Shown: positions 36,063 through 44,882 of the stretch, piece after piece
Layout: every line of letters begins with the position of its first letter
How positions within the stretch are numbered: position 1 is the first letter of the stretch
Assembly (NCBI RefSeq): GCF_019396345.1
Contig: NZ_JAHKRM010000052.1
Coordinates: 1 to 64,000 of the forward strand
Reading direction: 5' to 3'
Length of the DNA: 64,000 nucleotides
DNA from: Nonomuraea guangzhouensis
GTDB lineage: Bacteria > Actinomycetota > Actinomycetes > Streptosporangiales > Streptosporangiaceae
Translations under genes and position numbers: made by a program
Notes under the pieces: generated by a model
The model's database searches: none
What the model was told of the DNA's origin: nothing
Seen by the model: only the letters and a program-made list of their open reading frames with translations

Positions 36063-36905
36063 ATGCTGCGTACATCGGCGTCGCGTGTGCTCGATGACAG
36101 CGACCGGGACGAGGCCCTCGCCTTGCTCGACCTCGACCCGGTCGCCAACGTCTTCGTCTCCTCCCGGGTGCGGACCGTCGGACTCAATCCGGCGCGCCTG
36201 GGCGGGCAGATGTGGGGGTTCGGGCCGCGCGGCGGGCTCGTCTCGCTCTGCTATGCCGGGGCAAACATGGTGCCGGTCAACGCCGGTCCCGAAGCCGTGC
36301 ACGCGTTCGCCGACCGCGCTCGCAAGCAGGGCCGCCGCTGCTCGTCCATCGTGGGTCCCGCCGACGCGGTCTCGCTGCTGTGGGAGCGGCTGGAGCCGTA
36401 CTGGGGCCGGGCGCGCACGATCCGCTGGGCGCAGCCGGTCATGGCCACCTCGCGCAGGTCGCCCGTCCCCGCCGATCCGCTGGTCCGGCGGGTACGCCCG
36501 GACCAGTTCGAGACCCTGCTGCCGGCCTGCGTCGCGATGTTCACCGAGGAGGTGGGCGTCTCGCCCAACCTCGGCGACGGTGGCGCCCTCTACCGGACCA
36601 GGGTGGCCGAGCTGATCCGCATCGGCAGGTCATACGCGCGCATCGACGACGGGCGCGTGGTGTTCAAGGCGGAGATCGGCGCGGTCACCCCGCACGCCTG
36701 CCAGATCCAGGGCGTGTGGGTCGATCCCGCGCTACGCGGCCAGGGGCATGCGGTGGCCGGCATGGCCGCGGTCGTGGACGCCGCTCTGGACTGCTTCGCG
36801 CCTGTGGTCTCGCTGTACGTCAACGACTTCAACCACTCGGCGCGGGCGGTCTACCGGAAGGTGGGCTTCCACGAAGTCGACACGTTCATGTCCGTACTGT
36901 TCTAG
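36063..36905 (+). CDS. GNAT acetyltransferase with DUF4081 N-terminal domain
   Basis: A 280-aa protein that pairs an N-terminal DUF4081-type domain (ANVFVSSRVRTVGLNPARLG, MVPVNAGPEAVHAFADRA) with a C-terminal GNAT fold (IQGVWVDPALRGQGHAVAGM, LYVNDFNHSARAVYRKVGF). This two-domain protein is commonly found close to ispG in actinobacteria, so the neighbourhood is partly conserved despite the inserted peptidase gene. The substrate is unknown. GTG 36060 directly before ATG 36063 is an alternative start. Confidence 0.87.
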   Translation: MLRTSASRVLDDSDRDEALALLDLDPVANVFVSSRVRTVGLNPARLGGQMWGFGPRGGLVSLCYAGANMVPVNAGPEAVHAFADRARKQGRRCSSIVGPADAVSLLWERLEPYWGRARTIRWAQPVMATSRRSPVPADPLVRRVRPDQFETLLPACVAMFTEEVGVSPNLGDGGALYRTRVAELIRIGRSYARIDDGRVVFKAEIGAVTPHACQIQGVWVDPALRGQGHAVAGMAAVVDAALDCFAPVVSLYVNDFNHSARAVYRKVGFHEVDTFMSVLF

Positions 36906-36923
36906 CAGCGAGCCCAGCCATTG

Positions 36924-38675
36924 ATGATCCTGCAGACCCTCGCCGAGCAGTCGCAGTTCCGCCTGACCGGGCGGCTGGAGGAAGTGGAAGCGCTGTGCGC
37001 GGCCTTCGCCGAACGCTGGCCTGAAGCGGTGCGCAGCTTCGTCTACGGGCAGTCGGCCGAGGGACGCCCCCTGCGGGCCCTGCTGGTCTCGCGCGGCGGC
37101 GCGTTCACACCTGAGACGCTCCGGGAGCGCGCTATCCCGCTGCTGCTGGTCCAGGCCGGTATCCACCCGGGCGAAAGCGACGGCAAGGACGCGGGTTTCG
37201 CCGCGCTCCGCGAACTGCTCGGCGGCGACCCACTGACCGAAGTGGAGGGCGGGTCGCACATCGAGATGCGCCCGCCCGAGGGCGATCCGCTGGCACGCGT
37301 CGCGATCCTGTTCGTGCCCGCCTTCAACGCCGACGGCCACGAGCGGACCGGCCGCTGGAACCGCCCCAACCAGATCGGCCCGGAGGAGACCGGGTGGCGC
37401 GCGACCGCGCACAACCTCAACCTCAACCGCGACTACACCAAAGCCGACGCGCCCGAGATGCAAGCCCTGCTGGCGCTGGTACGCGACTGGGATCCACTGG
37501 TCACCGTGGACATGCACGTGACCAACGGCGCGGACTTCGAACCCGATGTCTCCATCCAGGTCGAACCCATCCAGCTCGGCGATCCACAACTCCACGCCAC
37601 CGGCATCGCACTACGCGCCGCGCTCATCGACAAACTGAACGCGCAAGGCTCATTGGCGCTGCCGTTCTACCCCGACCTCGTCGTAGCCGACGACCCCGCC
37701 TCGGGGTTCCACGTCACCGCTTACTCACCGCGCTACTCCACCGGTTACTTCCCCACCCGCAACCGGTACACCGTGCTGGTGGAAACCCACTCCTGGAAGG
37801 ACTACGCCACCCGCACCCGGGTCAGCCGCAACGCGATCATCGGCCTCACCGAACTCCTCGCCGCGCACGGCGCCCCATGGCACGCGGCCGCGCTCGAAGC
37901 GGACCGGCGCGCCCTGGGTGGTCAGGAGATCGTGCTGGACGTCGCGGTCGATCAGCGCGAAACGGCCACCCTCGACTTCCGTGGCTACGCCTACACCCGC
38001 GACCTGTCACCGATCTCCGGCGAGCCGGTCACCGTCTACGACCCCACGACCCCGCAGATCTGGCGCGTCCCGTACTACGGCGACGTGCTGCCGTCGCTGG
38101 TGGTGCGCGCGCCGCGCGGCGGCTACCTCGTGCCCAGGGAGTACGTGCCGCTGATCGCCGACAAGCTCGCCCTGCACGGGTTGGTCTGCCGAATCCTCGA
38201 GCGGAACGTCGACCGCCTCGACACCGAGGTGTTCCGCGCCACCGGCGTGCGGTTCTCGCCGGTCCCGTTCGAGGGTCGGACGCGGCTCGCGCTGCAGGGC
38301 GCGTGGCGCGCCGAGCCGCAGTCGCTACCGGCCGGCGGCTTGTTCGTGCCGATCGCGCAGCCCGGAGCACGACTGCTGATGACGTTGCTGGAGCCGCAGG
38401 CGCCCGACTCGCTCGCGGCCTGGGGATTCTTCAACAGCCACTACGAGCTCAAGGAATACGTCGAGCCCTACGTCACCGAAATCTTCGCCCACCAGATCCT
38501 GGAGCAGGACCCGGCACTGGCCGATGAGTTCCGGCGCAGACTGGCCGAAGACCCGGCCTTCGCGGCCGACCCGCAGGCACGCCGCGAATTCTTCGAACGC
38601 CGGCACACCTCGTGGGACACGCGGTACGCGATGTATCCCATCCTGCGCATCCACGAGGCTCCGATCCAGGCCTGA
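36924..38675 (+). CDS. M14 family zinc carboxypeptidase
   Basis: A 583-aa protein whose N-terminal two thirds match M14 carboxypeptidases. The zinc site begins GIHPGESDGKD (HxxE), NLNRDYTKADAPEM carries substrate-binding Arg, VTVDMHVTNGADFEPD supplies the third ligand His, and TVLVETHSWKDYATR carries the catalytic Glu. The C-terminal part is an unassigned beta-rich domain. No signal peptide is visible, so it is probably cytoplasmic. It starts 18 nt after the GNAT gene and is likely cotranscribed. Codon choice in the middle (CTA, CAA, TCA, GTA) is a little less GC-biased than that of the neighbours. Confidence 0.87.
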   Translation: MILQTLAEQSQFRLTGRLEEVEALCAAFAERWPEAVRSFVYGQSAEGRPLRALLVSRGGAFTPETLRERAIPLLLVQAGIHPGESDGKDAGFAALRELLGGDPLTEVEGGSHIEMRPPEGDPLARVAILFVPAFNADGHERTGRWNRPNQIGPEETGWRATAHNLNLNRDYTKADAPEMQALLALVRDWDPLVTVDMHVTNGADFEPDVSIQVEPIQLGDPQLHATGIALRAALIDKLNAQGSLALPFYPDLVVADDPASGFHVTAYSPRYSTGYFPTRNRYTVLVETHSWKDYATRTRVSRNAIIGLTELLAAHGAPWHAAALEADRRALGGQEIVLDVAVDQRETATLDFRGYAYTRDLSPISGEPVTVYDPTTPQIWRVPYYGDVLPSLVVRAPRGGYLVPREYVPLIADKLALHGLVCRILERNVDRLDTEVFRATGVRFSPVPFEGRTRLALQGAWRAEPQSLPAGGLFVPIAQPGARLLMTLLEPQAPDSLAAWGFFNSHYELKEYVEPYVTEIFAHQILEQDPALADEFRRRLAEDPAFAADPQARREFFERRHTSWDTRYAMYPILRIHEAPIQA

Positions 38676-38745
38676 GCTCCACCGCTTCTCGCATTGCTGG
38701 TGGCGAAGTTCACGCATGCCGGGATCTGGGCGCGCAACTGATCGG

Positions 38746-39123
38746 TCAGAGCAGGACCAGTTTGTCGAAGAGTCTGGCCAGCTCGGTGTCGGGGTTGGCG
38801 GTGAGACCGGCGTGGACCGGGCCGGTCTGCACGATCGTGCTGCGCGGCGCCGTCAGCCAGCGGAACCTCCCGCCGAGCGACTCCCCGGTCAGCGGTCCCG
38901 CCTCGTCGCCGCAGGCCAGCTCGTACGCGCCGAGCGCCTGCCGGACACCGTCGACGTCCGCGGCCGGGTCGAGCGCGCGCAGCCGGTCGGCGTCGAGGGC
39001 GACCCGTGCGCAGAGGTAGCCGCGCGGCTGGCAGTAGAGCAGCACGCCCACGTTGATCAGCTCGCCGCGCTCGACCCGTGGCACCACGCGGATCACCGCG
39101 TACTCGTAGACGTCCCGGCTCAT
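38746..39123 (-). CDS. DUF3037 family protein
   Basis: A 125-aa protein with the family opening YEYAVIRVVPRVERGELINV and GVLLYCQPRGYL, and the LTAPRSTIVQTGPVHAGLT end. The function of DUF3037 is unknown. Its ATG overlaps the stop of the HipA-like kinase (ATGA, 39120-39123), so the two are translated together and probably work together. Confidence 0.88.
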   Translation of the reverse strand: MSRDVYEYAVIRVVPRVERGELINVGVLLYCQPRGYLCARVALDADRLRALDPAADVDGVRQALGAYELACGDEAGPLTGESLGGRFRWLTAPRSTIVQTGPVHAGLTANPDTELARLFDKLVLL

Positions 39124-39932
39124 CGGTCGCCTCCCCGCCAGAACTCGCCGACGGACCCCGGCCCCGCGGGTCTGCCGGTCGGTGTGTCGGGCCGTCTCAG
39201 CCACTCGTGCGGTCCCTGCGCGCGGCGGAGCAGGTGGTCGACATAGGCATCGCGTACGGCCTGCGCCGAGTCGAAGCCCGGCTCGTCGTCGAGCCATTCG
39301 TCGGGCACCAGGGCGGTCACGGTTTCGAGGAGCTCGGGAGTGATCTTCGCGGACAGCTCGGCCGCCGCGCTCTCGAGGTCGGTGGCGAACGGCGCCAGCA
39401 CATGATCCCCCACGTCGAACGGCCGTCGCGGGTCCGCCGTCGGCCAGTTGTGATGGAACCAGAGCGCCGCGCCGTGGTCGATCAGCCACATGTCGCGGTG
39501 CCAGATGAGCAGGTTGGGGTTGCGCCAGCTGCGGTCGACGTTGTGGATCAGGCCGTCGAACCAGACCACCCGCGAGGCGAACATCCAGTCGGGCGTCCAC
39601 GCCAGCGGCTCGAACCCGAGGGCGCCGGGCAGGAAGTCGATCGCCAGATTGAGGCCGGTGCTGGCCTTGAGCAGGTCCTGCACCTCCTCGTCGGGCTCCC
39701 GGACGCCGATCTGCGGGTCGAGGTCGATCAGCTTGAGCTCGGGAGTGCGGAGTCCGAGCCGCCTGGCCAGCTCACCAGAGATGATCTCCGCCACCAGGAC
39801 CCGGCGGCCCTGGCCCGCGCCCCGGAACTTCACCACGTACGTGCCGAGATCATCGGCCTCGACGACGCCCGGTAGTGATCCGCCTTCGCGCAGCGGCGTC
39901 ACGTAGCGGGTCGCCGCGATCTCATCAAGCAC
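39120..39932 (-). CDS. HipA-like kinase family protein
   Basis: A 270-aa protein of the short HipA-like kinase group. YVVKFRGAGQGRRVLVAEII carries the ATP-anchoring Lys. WFDGLIHNVDRSWRNPNLLI is the catalytic-loop region (D...N), and MWLIDHGAALWFHH supplies the metal-binding Asp. The HipB-binding N-terminal half of true HipA is absent. A GATAAT box 8 nt before GTG 39932 suggests a leaderless transcript. It is coupled to DUF3037; together they are a conserved but uncharacterised module that could phosphorylate a protein partner. Confidence 0.82.
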   Translation of the reverse strand: MLDEIAATRYVTPLREGGSLPGVVEADDLGTYVVKFRGAGQGRRVLVAEIISGELARRLGLRTPELKLIDLDPQIGVREPDEEVQDLLKASTGLNLAIDFLPGALGFEPLAWTPDWMFASRVVWFDGLIHNVDRSWRNPNLLIWHRDMWLIDHGAALWFHHNWPTADPRRPFDVGDHVLAPFATDLESAAAELSAKITPELLETVTALVPDEWLDDEPGFDSAQAVRDAYVDHLLRRAQGPHEWLRRPDTPTGRPAGPGSVGEFWRGGDR

Positions 39933-40013
39933 GACACGAGATTATCGTCCGTTGAGACCACTTTCGCGCCAGCCCGGCGCCCCGACCGGCGCGAACAGCG
40001 TTACGCCGATCGG

Positions 40014-40544
40014 TCAGGAGCGGGCCCGGACGGCGGCCAGGATGATGCGCCGGATCAGGCCGCTGCCCAGGCGGATGACGATCCAGTAGCGGCGGAAGGC
40101 GCGGCGGGCGTCGGGGCTGGTGGCGATCACCCTGGTCTCGGTGACTAGCCGGATGCGCCCCGGCCCCGCGTCGTCGAGCAGGAAGCTGAACGTCCCCTTC
40201 GCGTAACCGGGCCGGTCGAAGGCGCGGAAGTCGTCCGCGTCACCGATCGTCGGGGTGTGCTCGGCGCGGCCCAGGCGCCACCACTGCCCGATCGTGCCCA
40301 GGACGATCTCCCGCATCGGCTCCTCGGCCAGCGGCGTAAAGGTGGGCCTGGCCTGTTTCTGCTGGTCGGAGGGGGTGCGGGAGAACAGGCGCCGGACGGC
40401 GAACAGCGGCTTGGCCAGGCGGATGTCCTGCGGGCCGAGGTGGGTGAGCGCCTGCCAGACGCGGTCGCGGGAGGCGTTGATCACGATCGAGTGCCGCTCC
40501 GCCGCGTCCGGGCGGGGGATGAAGTCGTCGACCAGCGTCGGCAT
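40014..40544 (-). CDS. SRPBCC-type (START-like) protein
   Basis: A 176-aa protein with the SRPBCC entry strand HSIVINASRDRVWQALTHL and the later GYAKGTFSFLLDDAGPGRIR and LVTETRVIATSPDARRAF elements. This fold makes a hydrophobic pocket for lipids or polyketides. No catalytic residues can be named. It is divergent from a TetR gene with a shared palindrome, so it is probably repressed by that regulator. Confidence 0.78.
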   Translation of the reverse strand: MPTLVDDFIPRPDAAERHSIVINASRDRVWQALTHLGPQDIRLAKPLFAVRRLFSRTPSDQQKQARPTFTPLAEEPMREIVLGTIGQWWRLGRAEHTPTIGDADDFRAFDRPGYAKGTFSFLLDDAGPGRIRLVTETRVIATSPDARRAFRRYWIVIRLGSGLIRRIILAAVRARS

Positions 40545-40581
40545 GGGGGGCTCCTCGGTCTCGGCGACCTTCTTCGCGGCC

Positions 40582-40627
40582 TGCCATACGGTTCCGTATG
40601 GAAGCGACTATACGCCGCCGTATGGCA
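40582..40627. promoter_or_regulatory. TetR operator between the SRPBCC and tetR genes
   Basis: CCATACGG-TT-CCGTATGG (40584-40601) has perfect 8-bp arms. A further CCGTATGGCA at 40618-40627 is the exact complement of TGCCATACGG at 40582-40591. These are overlapping candidate sites for the divergent TetR. Confidence 0.75.
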
Positions 40628-40737
40628 GGCTGTCAGAGCGGGGCGAAGGTTTCATGCGGTGCGGAGCGAGCGGCTGTGCGGCGCGGTGGACGGGCGTCCC
40701 TGGACGGGCGTGGTCGAGCGAGGAAAGGTGTGGGGTC

Positions 40738-41292
40738 GTGGAGCGGTTGGGTCCGGACGACTGGGCGCGGGCCGCGTTGGTGGCGCTCGCGGAGGGCGGG
40801 CTGGGCGCCGTGGCGGTGGAGCCGGTCGCGGTACGGCTCGGCGTCTCCAAGGGCAGCTTCTACTGGCACTTCGCCAACCGCCGGTCGCTGGTCGAGGCGG
40901 CGCTGGCCCGCTGGGAGGACGAGACCGAGCAGGTCATCGCCCGGCTGGACACGCTCAACGAGCCGGTGGCGCGGATGCGGGCCCTGCTGGACCTGGCCTT
41001 CGGTGACGAGCAGGATGCGGCGATCTCGTTCCGGCTGATCAGCGAGGCGGACGATCCGCTGGTCGGCGAGGTGGTGCGGCGGGTGAGTGACCGCCGCTTG
41101 AGGTACATGCGGGACGTCCTGCGCGAGCTCGGCCAGCCGGAGCAGGAGGCGCGCAGGCGGGTGCTGGCGGCCTACGGCACCTACCTCGGCCTGGCCGCCC
41201 TGATGCGCATCGGAGCGGTGGACGAGGTGCCGGGCGCCCTGGTCGACCTGGCGATGGCCGAGCTGGGCCTGCCCGCGACCGCCCCCTCATAG
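40738..41292 (+). CDS. TetR-family regulator
   Basis: A 184-aa repressor with the HTH LGPDDWARAALVALAEGGLG, VAVEPVAVRLGVSKGSFYWHF and NRRSLVEAALARWEDETEQV, and a short helical ligand domain. GTG 40738 has AGGAAAGG about 10 nt upstream. A much longer upstream open frame is rejected because it lies outside the conserved domain. It probably binds the palindromes at 40582-40627 and controls the divergent SRPBCC gene and itself. Confidence 0.86.
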   Translation: MERLGPDDWARAALVALAEGGLGAVAVEPVAVRLGVSKGSFYWHFANRRSLVEAALARWEDETEQVIARLDTLNEPVARMRALLDLAFGDEQDAAISFRLISEADDPLVGEVVRRVSDRRLRYMRDVLRELGQPEQEARRRVLAAYGTYLGLAALMRIGAVDEVPGALVDLAMAELGLPATAPS

Positions 41293-41315
41293 CCCCGGCC
41301 TCGTCGCGGCCGGGG
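41293..41315. terminator. Bidirectional terminator
   Basis: CCCCGGCC / GGCCGGGG with a 7-nt loop fits exactly between the stops of the converging TetR and LLM genes. Confidence 0.7.
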
Positions 41316-42185
41316 TCACATCTTCGCGATGACCTCCTCAGCGAACCGTTCCATGGTGGCGACCTTGAGTTCGAGGCTGCCTTCGCCGTACCGCGCCTTC
41401 TCCTCGGCGGTGGCGAGCCACCACGGGGCGGCCATCGTCCCGGTGACGCCCTTGGCGGCGAAGTGCCGGAAGGTGTCGGCGTCCGGCAGCACGGCCAGCG
41501 GCGCGATGATCTCGAACGGCCCGGTCCTGCCGTACTCGTCCAGCAGCTGCCGTAACGAGCCGAGGACGGTGTCGAGCTGCTCCTCGGTGTAGATGCGGTT
41601 GCCGATCCAGCCGTCACCCAGCCGGGCCGCCCGGCGCAGGGCCGCCTCGCTGTCGCCGCCCACCAGGACCGGGATCGGCTCGGCGGGCGTGGGCGAGATG
41701 GACAGCTCGGGCAGCCCGTCGATCGTGACGTTCCGGCCGCTCCAGAGCTCCCGTAGCGCCGGGATCATCTCGTTGAGCCGCCGCCCGCGGGTGTGGAAGT
41801 CCTGGCCGGTGGCGGCGAACTCCTCCGCGCACCACCCGACGCCCACCCCGAAGGTGACGCGGTCCCGCGACAGCACCGCCGCCGTGGACACCTGCTTGGC
41901 CACGGTGAACAGATCGCGGGCCGGGGCGATGTAGACGTTCGGCGCGAAGCGCAGCGTGTTGGTCACCGCGGACATCGCGCCGATCGTCACCCACACGTCC
42001 GGCCAGTGCGTCTCGGCGGTCCAGCGTGGCTTGCCCGACTTCGAGTAGGGGTACGGCGTCGCGAAGTCGGCGTAGAAAAGGTGGTCCGACAGGGTGAGCG
42101 TGTCGAACCCGCACTTCTCAGCCGCCTTGGCCAGATCGACGAACTGGTCGGTGTCGGCGAACGAGGCGCCCAGCCAGAATTTCAC
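41316..42185 (-). CDS. LLM class (F420-dependent-type) oxidoreductase
   Basis: A 289-aa luciferase-like TIM-barrel oxidoreductase. KFWLGASFADTDQFVDLAKA, FDTLTLSDHLFY and LRFAPNVYIAPARDLFTVAKQ are the barrel strands, and RVTFGVGVGWCAEEFAATGQ is the typical F420-binding-group motif. It would transfer hydride between F420 (or FMN) and an alcohol or carbonyl compound. GTG 42185 overlaps the upstream stop (GTGA), so it is the second gene of a two-gene operon. Confidence 0.87.
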   Translation of the reverse strand: MKFWLGASFADTDQFVDLAKAAEKCGFDTLTLSDHLFYADFATPYPYSKSGKPRWTAETHWPDVWVTIGAMSAVTNTLRFAPNVYIAPARDLFTVAKQVSTAAVLSRDRVTFGVGVGWCAEEFAATGQDFHTRGRRLNEMIPALRELWSGRNVTIDGLPELSISPTPAEPIPVLVGGDSEAALRRAARLGDGWIGNRIYTEEQLDTVLGSLRQLLDEYGRTGPFEIIAPLAVLPDADTFRHFAAKGVTGTMAAPWWLATAEEKARYGEGSLELKVATMERFAEEVIAKM

Positions 42186-43429
42186 TGGAACTCCGGGATG
42201 ACCTTGGTGGCGAACAGTTCCAGGTTGCGCTTGACCGTGTCCAGCGGCAGTACGCCCTGCTGTCCCTGCATGTAGAGGCCGAACCACTCCAGGTCGGGCA
42301 TCCGGTCGAGCATCCGCTGGATGCCGCGCTTGACGTCGTCGGGGGTGCCGAACAGCGCCATCTCCACGTCGTTCATCCGCTTGGCGTCGCCCTTCTCGGG
42401 GGAGATGGGCTTGTGTTTCTCGTCTTCCTTCTTCCGCAGCACTTCCAGGTAGCCGAACGGGCCGAAGAAGGCGGCGAAGTCCTTGGGGATGCTCCGGCCG
42501 AAGGTGTTGATCGCCTCCTCGGTCGTCTCCGCGATGCCGACGATCTTGAGGATGCCGGTGTGCTCGCCCAGCTTGTAGTCGCGGCCCTGCCTGGCGGACT
42601 CCTCCTGGTAGAGCTTGGCCTTGGCGGCGTGGTCGTCGGGGTTCGGGGTGAACATCCACGGCAGGATGTTCTCCTGCGCGGCCCTGATGACCGAGCGGTC
42701 GGAGATCGTGAACGGCTGCCACAACTCCGGATGCGGGTTCTGGTACGGCCTCGGGCAGACCGAGACGGCCTGCACCTTGTCGTCGTCCGAGATCTCACCA
42801 GGAGCGCCGAACGTCTTTGTCCACTCCAGGGCCGGCCAGCCCTCGATGCCGTCGAACGGGTAGGGGATCTCGTAGTCCAGCACGTCGGACTTGTAGCGGA
42901 GCGTCTCCTGGGTCCAGGCCATCTTCATGATCTTCAGGACCTCGCCGAAGACGTCGAAGTTCCGCGTGTCGGAGGCCGAGCCGTCGGAGCGGGCGGCCGC
43001 CGCGTGCCAGCGCTGGCCCAGCACGTTCATCCACCGGTTCTGGTAGCCCCTGGCCACGCCCAGCCGGAGCCGCCCCTTGCAGAACTGGTCCAGGAGCGCC
43101 ACGTCCTCCGCCGCCCGGATGGGGTCCCAGGCGGGCAGCACCATGCCGAGCGGCGCGAGCAGGATGCGTTCGGTCCTGGCCGCGAGGTCGGTGAGGAACA
43201 TCAGCGGGTTGACCGAGAACTCCATGCCTTCCGAGTGGAAGTGGTGCTCGGTCATCATCAGCGCGTCGAAGCCGATCCGGTCGGCGTGGACGGCGATCTC
43301 CCGCACCTCGTGCAGCAGCTTCTGGTACGACTCCGTGTCACGCCCGATGGGCCGCTTGGCCTTGGCGTTCTCCTCGGCCGCGTATCCGGAGCCTGGAATC
43401 TGCGGATTCAGGAAGATGGAAAACTTCAC
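42182..43429 (-). CDS. LLM class flavin-dependent oxidoreductase, long form
   Basis: A 415-aa luciferase-like protein of the bacterial luciferase/alkanal monooxygenase group. GFDALMMTEHHFHSEGM, RILLAPLGMVLPAWDPIRAAE, LDQFCKGRLRLGVARGYQ and the late insertion (SVIRAAQENILPWMFTPNPD) mark the monooxygenase type rather than the simple F420 type. It is the first gene of the minus-strand pair, reading away from the operator at 43488-43504. The substrate is probably a branched or alicyclic carbonyl compound, but this is not provable here. Confidence 0.87.
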   Translation of the reverse strand: MKFSIFLNPQIPGSGYAAEENAKAKRPIGRDTESYQKLLHEVREIAVHADRIGFDALMMTEHHFHSEGMEFSVNPLMFLTDLAARTERILLAPLGMVLPAWDPIRAAEDVALLDQFCKGRLRLGVARGYQNRWMNVLGQRWHAAAARSDGSASDTRNFDVFGEVLKIMKMAWTQETLRYKSDVLDYEIPYPFDGIEGWPALEWTKTFGAPGEISDDDKVQAVSVCPRPYQNPHPELWQPFTISDRSVIRAAQENILPWMFTPNPDDHAAKAKLYQEESARQGRDYKLGEHTGILKIVGIAETTEEAINTFGRSIPKDFAAFFGPFGYLEVLRKKEDEKHKPISPEKGDAKRMNDVEMALFGTPDDVKRGIQRMLDRMPDLEWFGLYMQGQQGVLPLDTVKRNLELFATKVIPEFQ

Positions 43430-43487
43430 CAGGAGACCTCTTTCCGCGGGGCGCTTCTCTGTCCGGCAAGCTACTCTAGAAATCTTA

Positions 43488-43504
43488 GCCGAGCAATCGC
43501 TTGG
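43488..43504. promoter_or_regulatory. Operator in the LLM divergent promoter
   Basis: GCCGAGCAATCGCTTGG fits the 16-bp half-palindrome CCNAGC-N4-GCTNGG. Its complement shares CAAGCGATTGCTCGGC with the site at 54294-54309. It lies between the two divergent LLM transcription units and 9 nt before the AAGGAGAG ribosome site of the rightward one. Confidence 0.7.
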
Positions 43505-43524
43505 TTGACGTCAAGGAGAGTCGT

Positions 43525-44334
43525 ATGCGGCTTGGTGTCACCATGTTCACCACGGATCTGGCCATGCCGGTCGTGGACCTGGCCAAGGCTGCCGAGGAGC
43601 GCGGATTCCACTCCCTCTACGTCCCGGAGCACACCCACATCCCGATCTCGCGGCGTACGCCGCACCCGATGGGGCTGGAGGAACTGCCCGAGGAGTACAA
43701 GCGGACGCTGGACCCGCTCGTCGCGCTCTCGTTCGCCGCCGCCGCCACCGAACGGCTGGTGGTCGGCACCGGCATCCTGCTCGCCGCCCAGCGCGACCCC
43801 ATCGTGACCGCCAAGGCGATCGCCACCCTCGACCGCCTCTCCGGCGGGCGTGTGGTGGTCGGCGTCGGCTTCGGCTGGAACGTGGAGGAGATCGAGAACC
43901 ACGGCGTGGAGTACGGCAGGCGGCGCGTGGTCGCGCGGGCCAACGTGCTGGCCATGCGGAAGCTGTGGCGGGACGAGGTGGCCGGTTTCGAGGGGTTCGA
44001 GCCGTCGTGGTCATGGCCCAAGCCGATCTCCGAGCCGCCCGTCTACATCGGCGGCGCGGCGGGCCCGAAGCTGTTCGCGCACGTCGCCGAGTACGCCGAC
44101 GGCTGGATCCCGATCGGCGGCAAGGGCGTCAAGGCCGCGCTGCCCGCCTTACGCGAGGCCTGCGACAAGGCGGAGCGGCCGATGGCCAAGGTCATCCCGT
44201 TCGGGACGCTGCCGACCAGGGAGAAGCTCGACTACTACGCCGAGCTGGGCATCGAGGAGTCGGTGGCCAACCTGCCCAGCGGCTCGGCCGACGAGATCCT
44301 GCCGCTGCTCGACGAGTACGCCCGGCTCATCTGA
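43525..44334 (+). CDS. LLM class F420-dependent oxidoreductase
   Basis: A 269-aa single-barrel LLM protein. MRLGVTMFTTDLAMPVVDLA, FHSLYVPEHTHIPISRRTPH (typical of the TIGR03619-type F420 group), LVVGTGILLAAQRDPIVTAKA and VVVGVGFGWNVEEIENHGVE are visible. ATG 43525 is set by AAGGAGAG 5 nt upstream. It is divergent from the two-gene LLM operon across 95 nt that contain the shared operator, so all three enzymes probably act on the same compound class. Confidence 0.88.
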   Translation: MRLGVTMFTTDLAMPVVDLAKAAEERGFHSLYVPEHTHIPISRRTPHPMGLEELPEEYKRTLDPLVALSFAAAATERLVVGTGILLAAQRDPIVTAKAIATLDRLSGGRVVVGVGFGWNVEEIENHGVEYGRRRVVARANVLAMRKLWRDEVAGFEGFEPSWSWPKPISEPPVYIGGAAGPKLFAHVAEYADGWIPIGGKGVKAALPALREACDKAERPMAKVIPFGTLPTREKLDYYAELGIEESVANLPSGSADEILPLLDEYARLI

Positions 44335-44376
44335 GTCTGCCGTAATCTCGGAGGCCTCCCAGACAAGGTCGAGGCG

Positions 44377-44772
44377 ATGCGGCGGGCGCGGGTGTGGCAG
44401 GTGGTCGTGGCCGGTGCCGGGCTGGTCATGGGGGTGGCCGGGTTCGTGCTCTGGCTGCGGGGGGCGCAGAGCCCAGGGCTGGCGGGACAGTGGACGGGGT
44501 CGGCGGGCACCGAGCCGGTTTTCCCGGTGGCCATGGAGCTGTCGGACGAGGGCTCGGCCCTGAAGTGGGGTGTGGGGCTGCGGTGTTCGGGGCGGCTCGA
44601 GCCCACCAGGAGCCGGCTCGTGTTCACGCTCGACCGGGTCAAGGGCGAAGGGTGCGTTCCGGGGATGCTGAGGGTGTTCCCGACGCAAGAGCTGGACCAA
44701 GTGGCCATCAAGATGACACGTCAGGGTGACACGGACATCACCTATTCAGGCACGCTCTCGCGACATTCCTGA
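44377..44772 (+). CDS. Small membrane-anchored protein
   Basis: A 131-aa protein with one N-terminal membrane helix (VWQVVVAGAGLVMGVAGFVLW) and an extracellular region with LAGQWTGSAGTEPVFPVAMEL, LRCSGRLEPTRSRLVFTLDR and EGCVPGMLRV. Two Cys could pair. This W-x-G beta-type domain is often encoded beside or fused to actinobacterial Ser/Thr kinases, and here a PASTA kinase follows 110 nt later on the same strand. It may be the kinase's accessory or sensor (inference). Confidence 0.6.
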   Translation: MRRARVWQVVVAGAGLVMGVAGFVLWLRGAQSPGLAGQWTGSAGTEPVFPVAMELSDEGSALKWGVGLRCSGRLEPTRSRLVFTLDRVKGEGCVPGMLRVFPTQELDQVAIKMTRQGDTDITYSGTLSRHS

Positions 44773-44882
44773 CGGCATGTGTCACGGTCAGGCGGCATTG
44801 CGGCGGCCACCGTTGACTCTCCCGCGTCCGTTGCCTTCAGTGGACTTGGAAACGGTGGGTGGCGGCGAGGGGAGGCAGCCCC

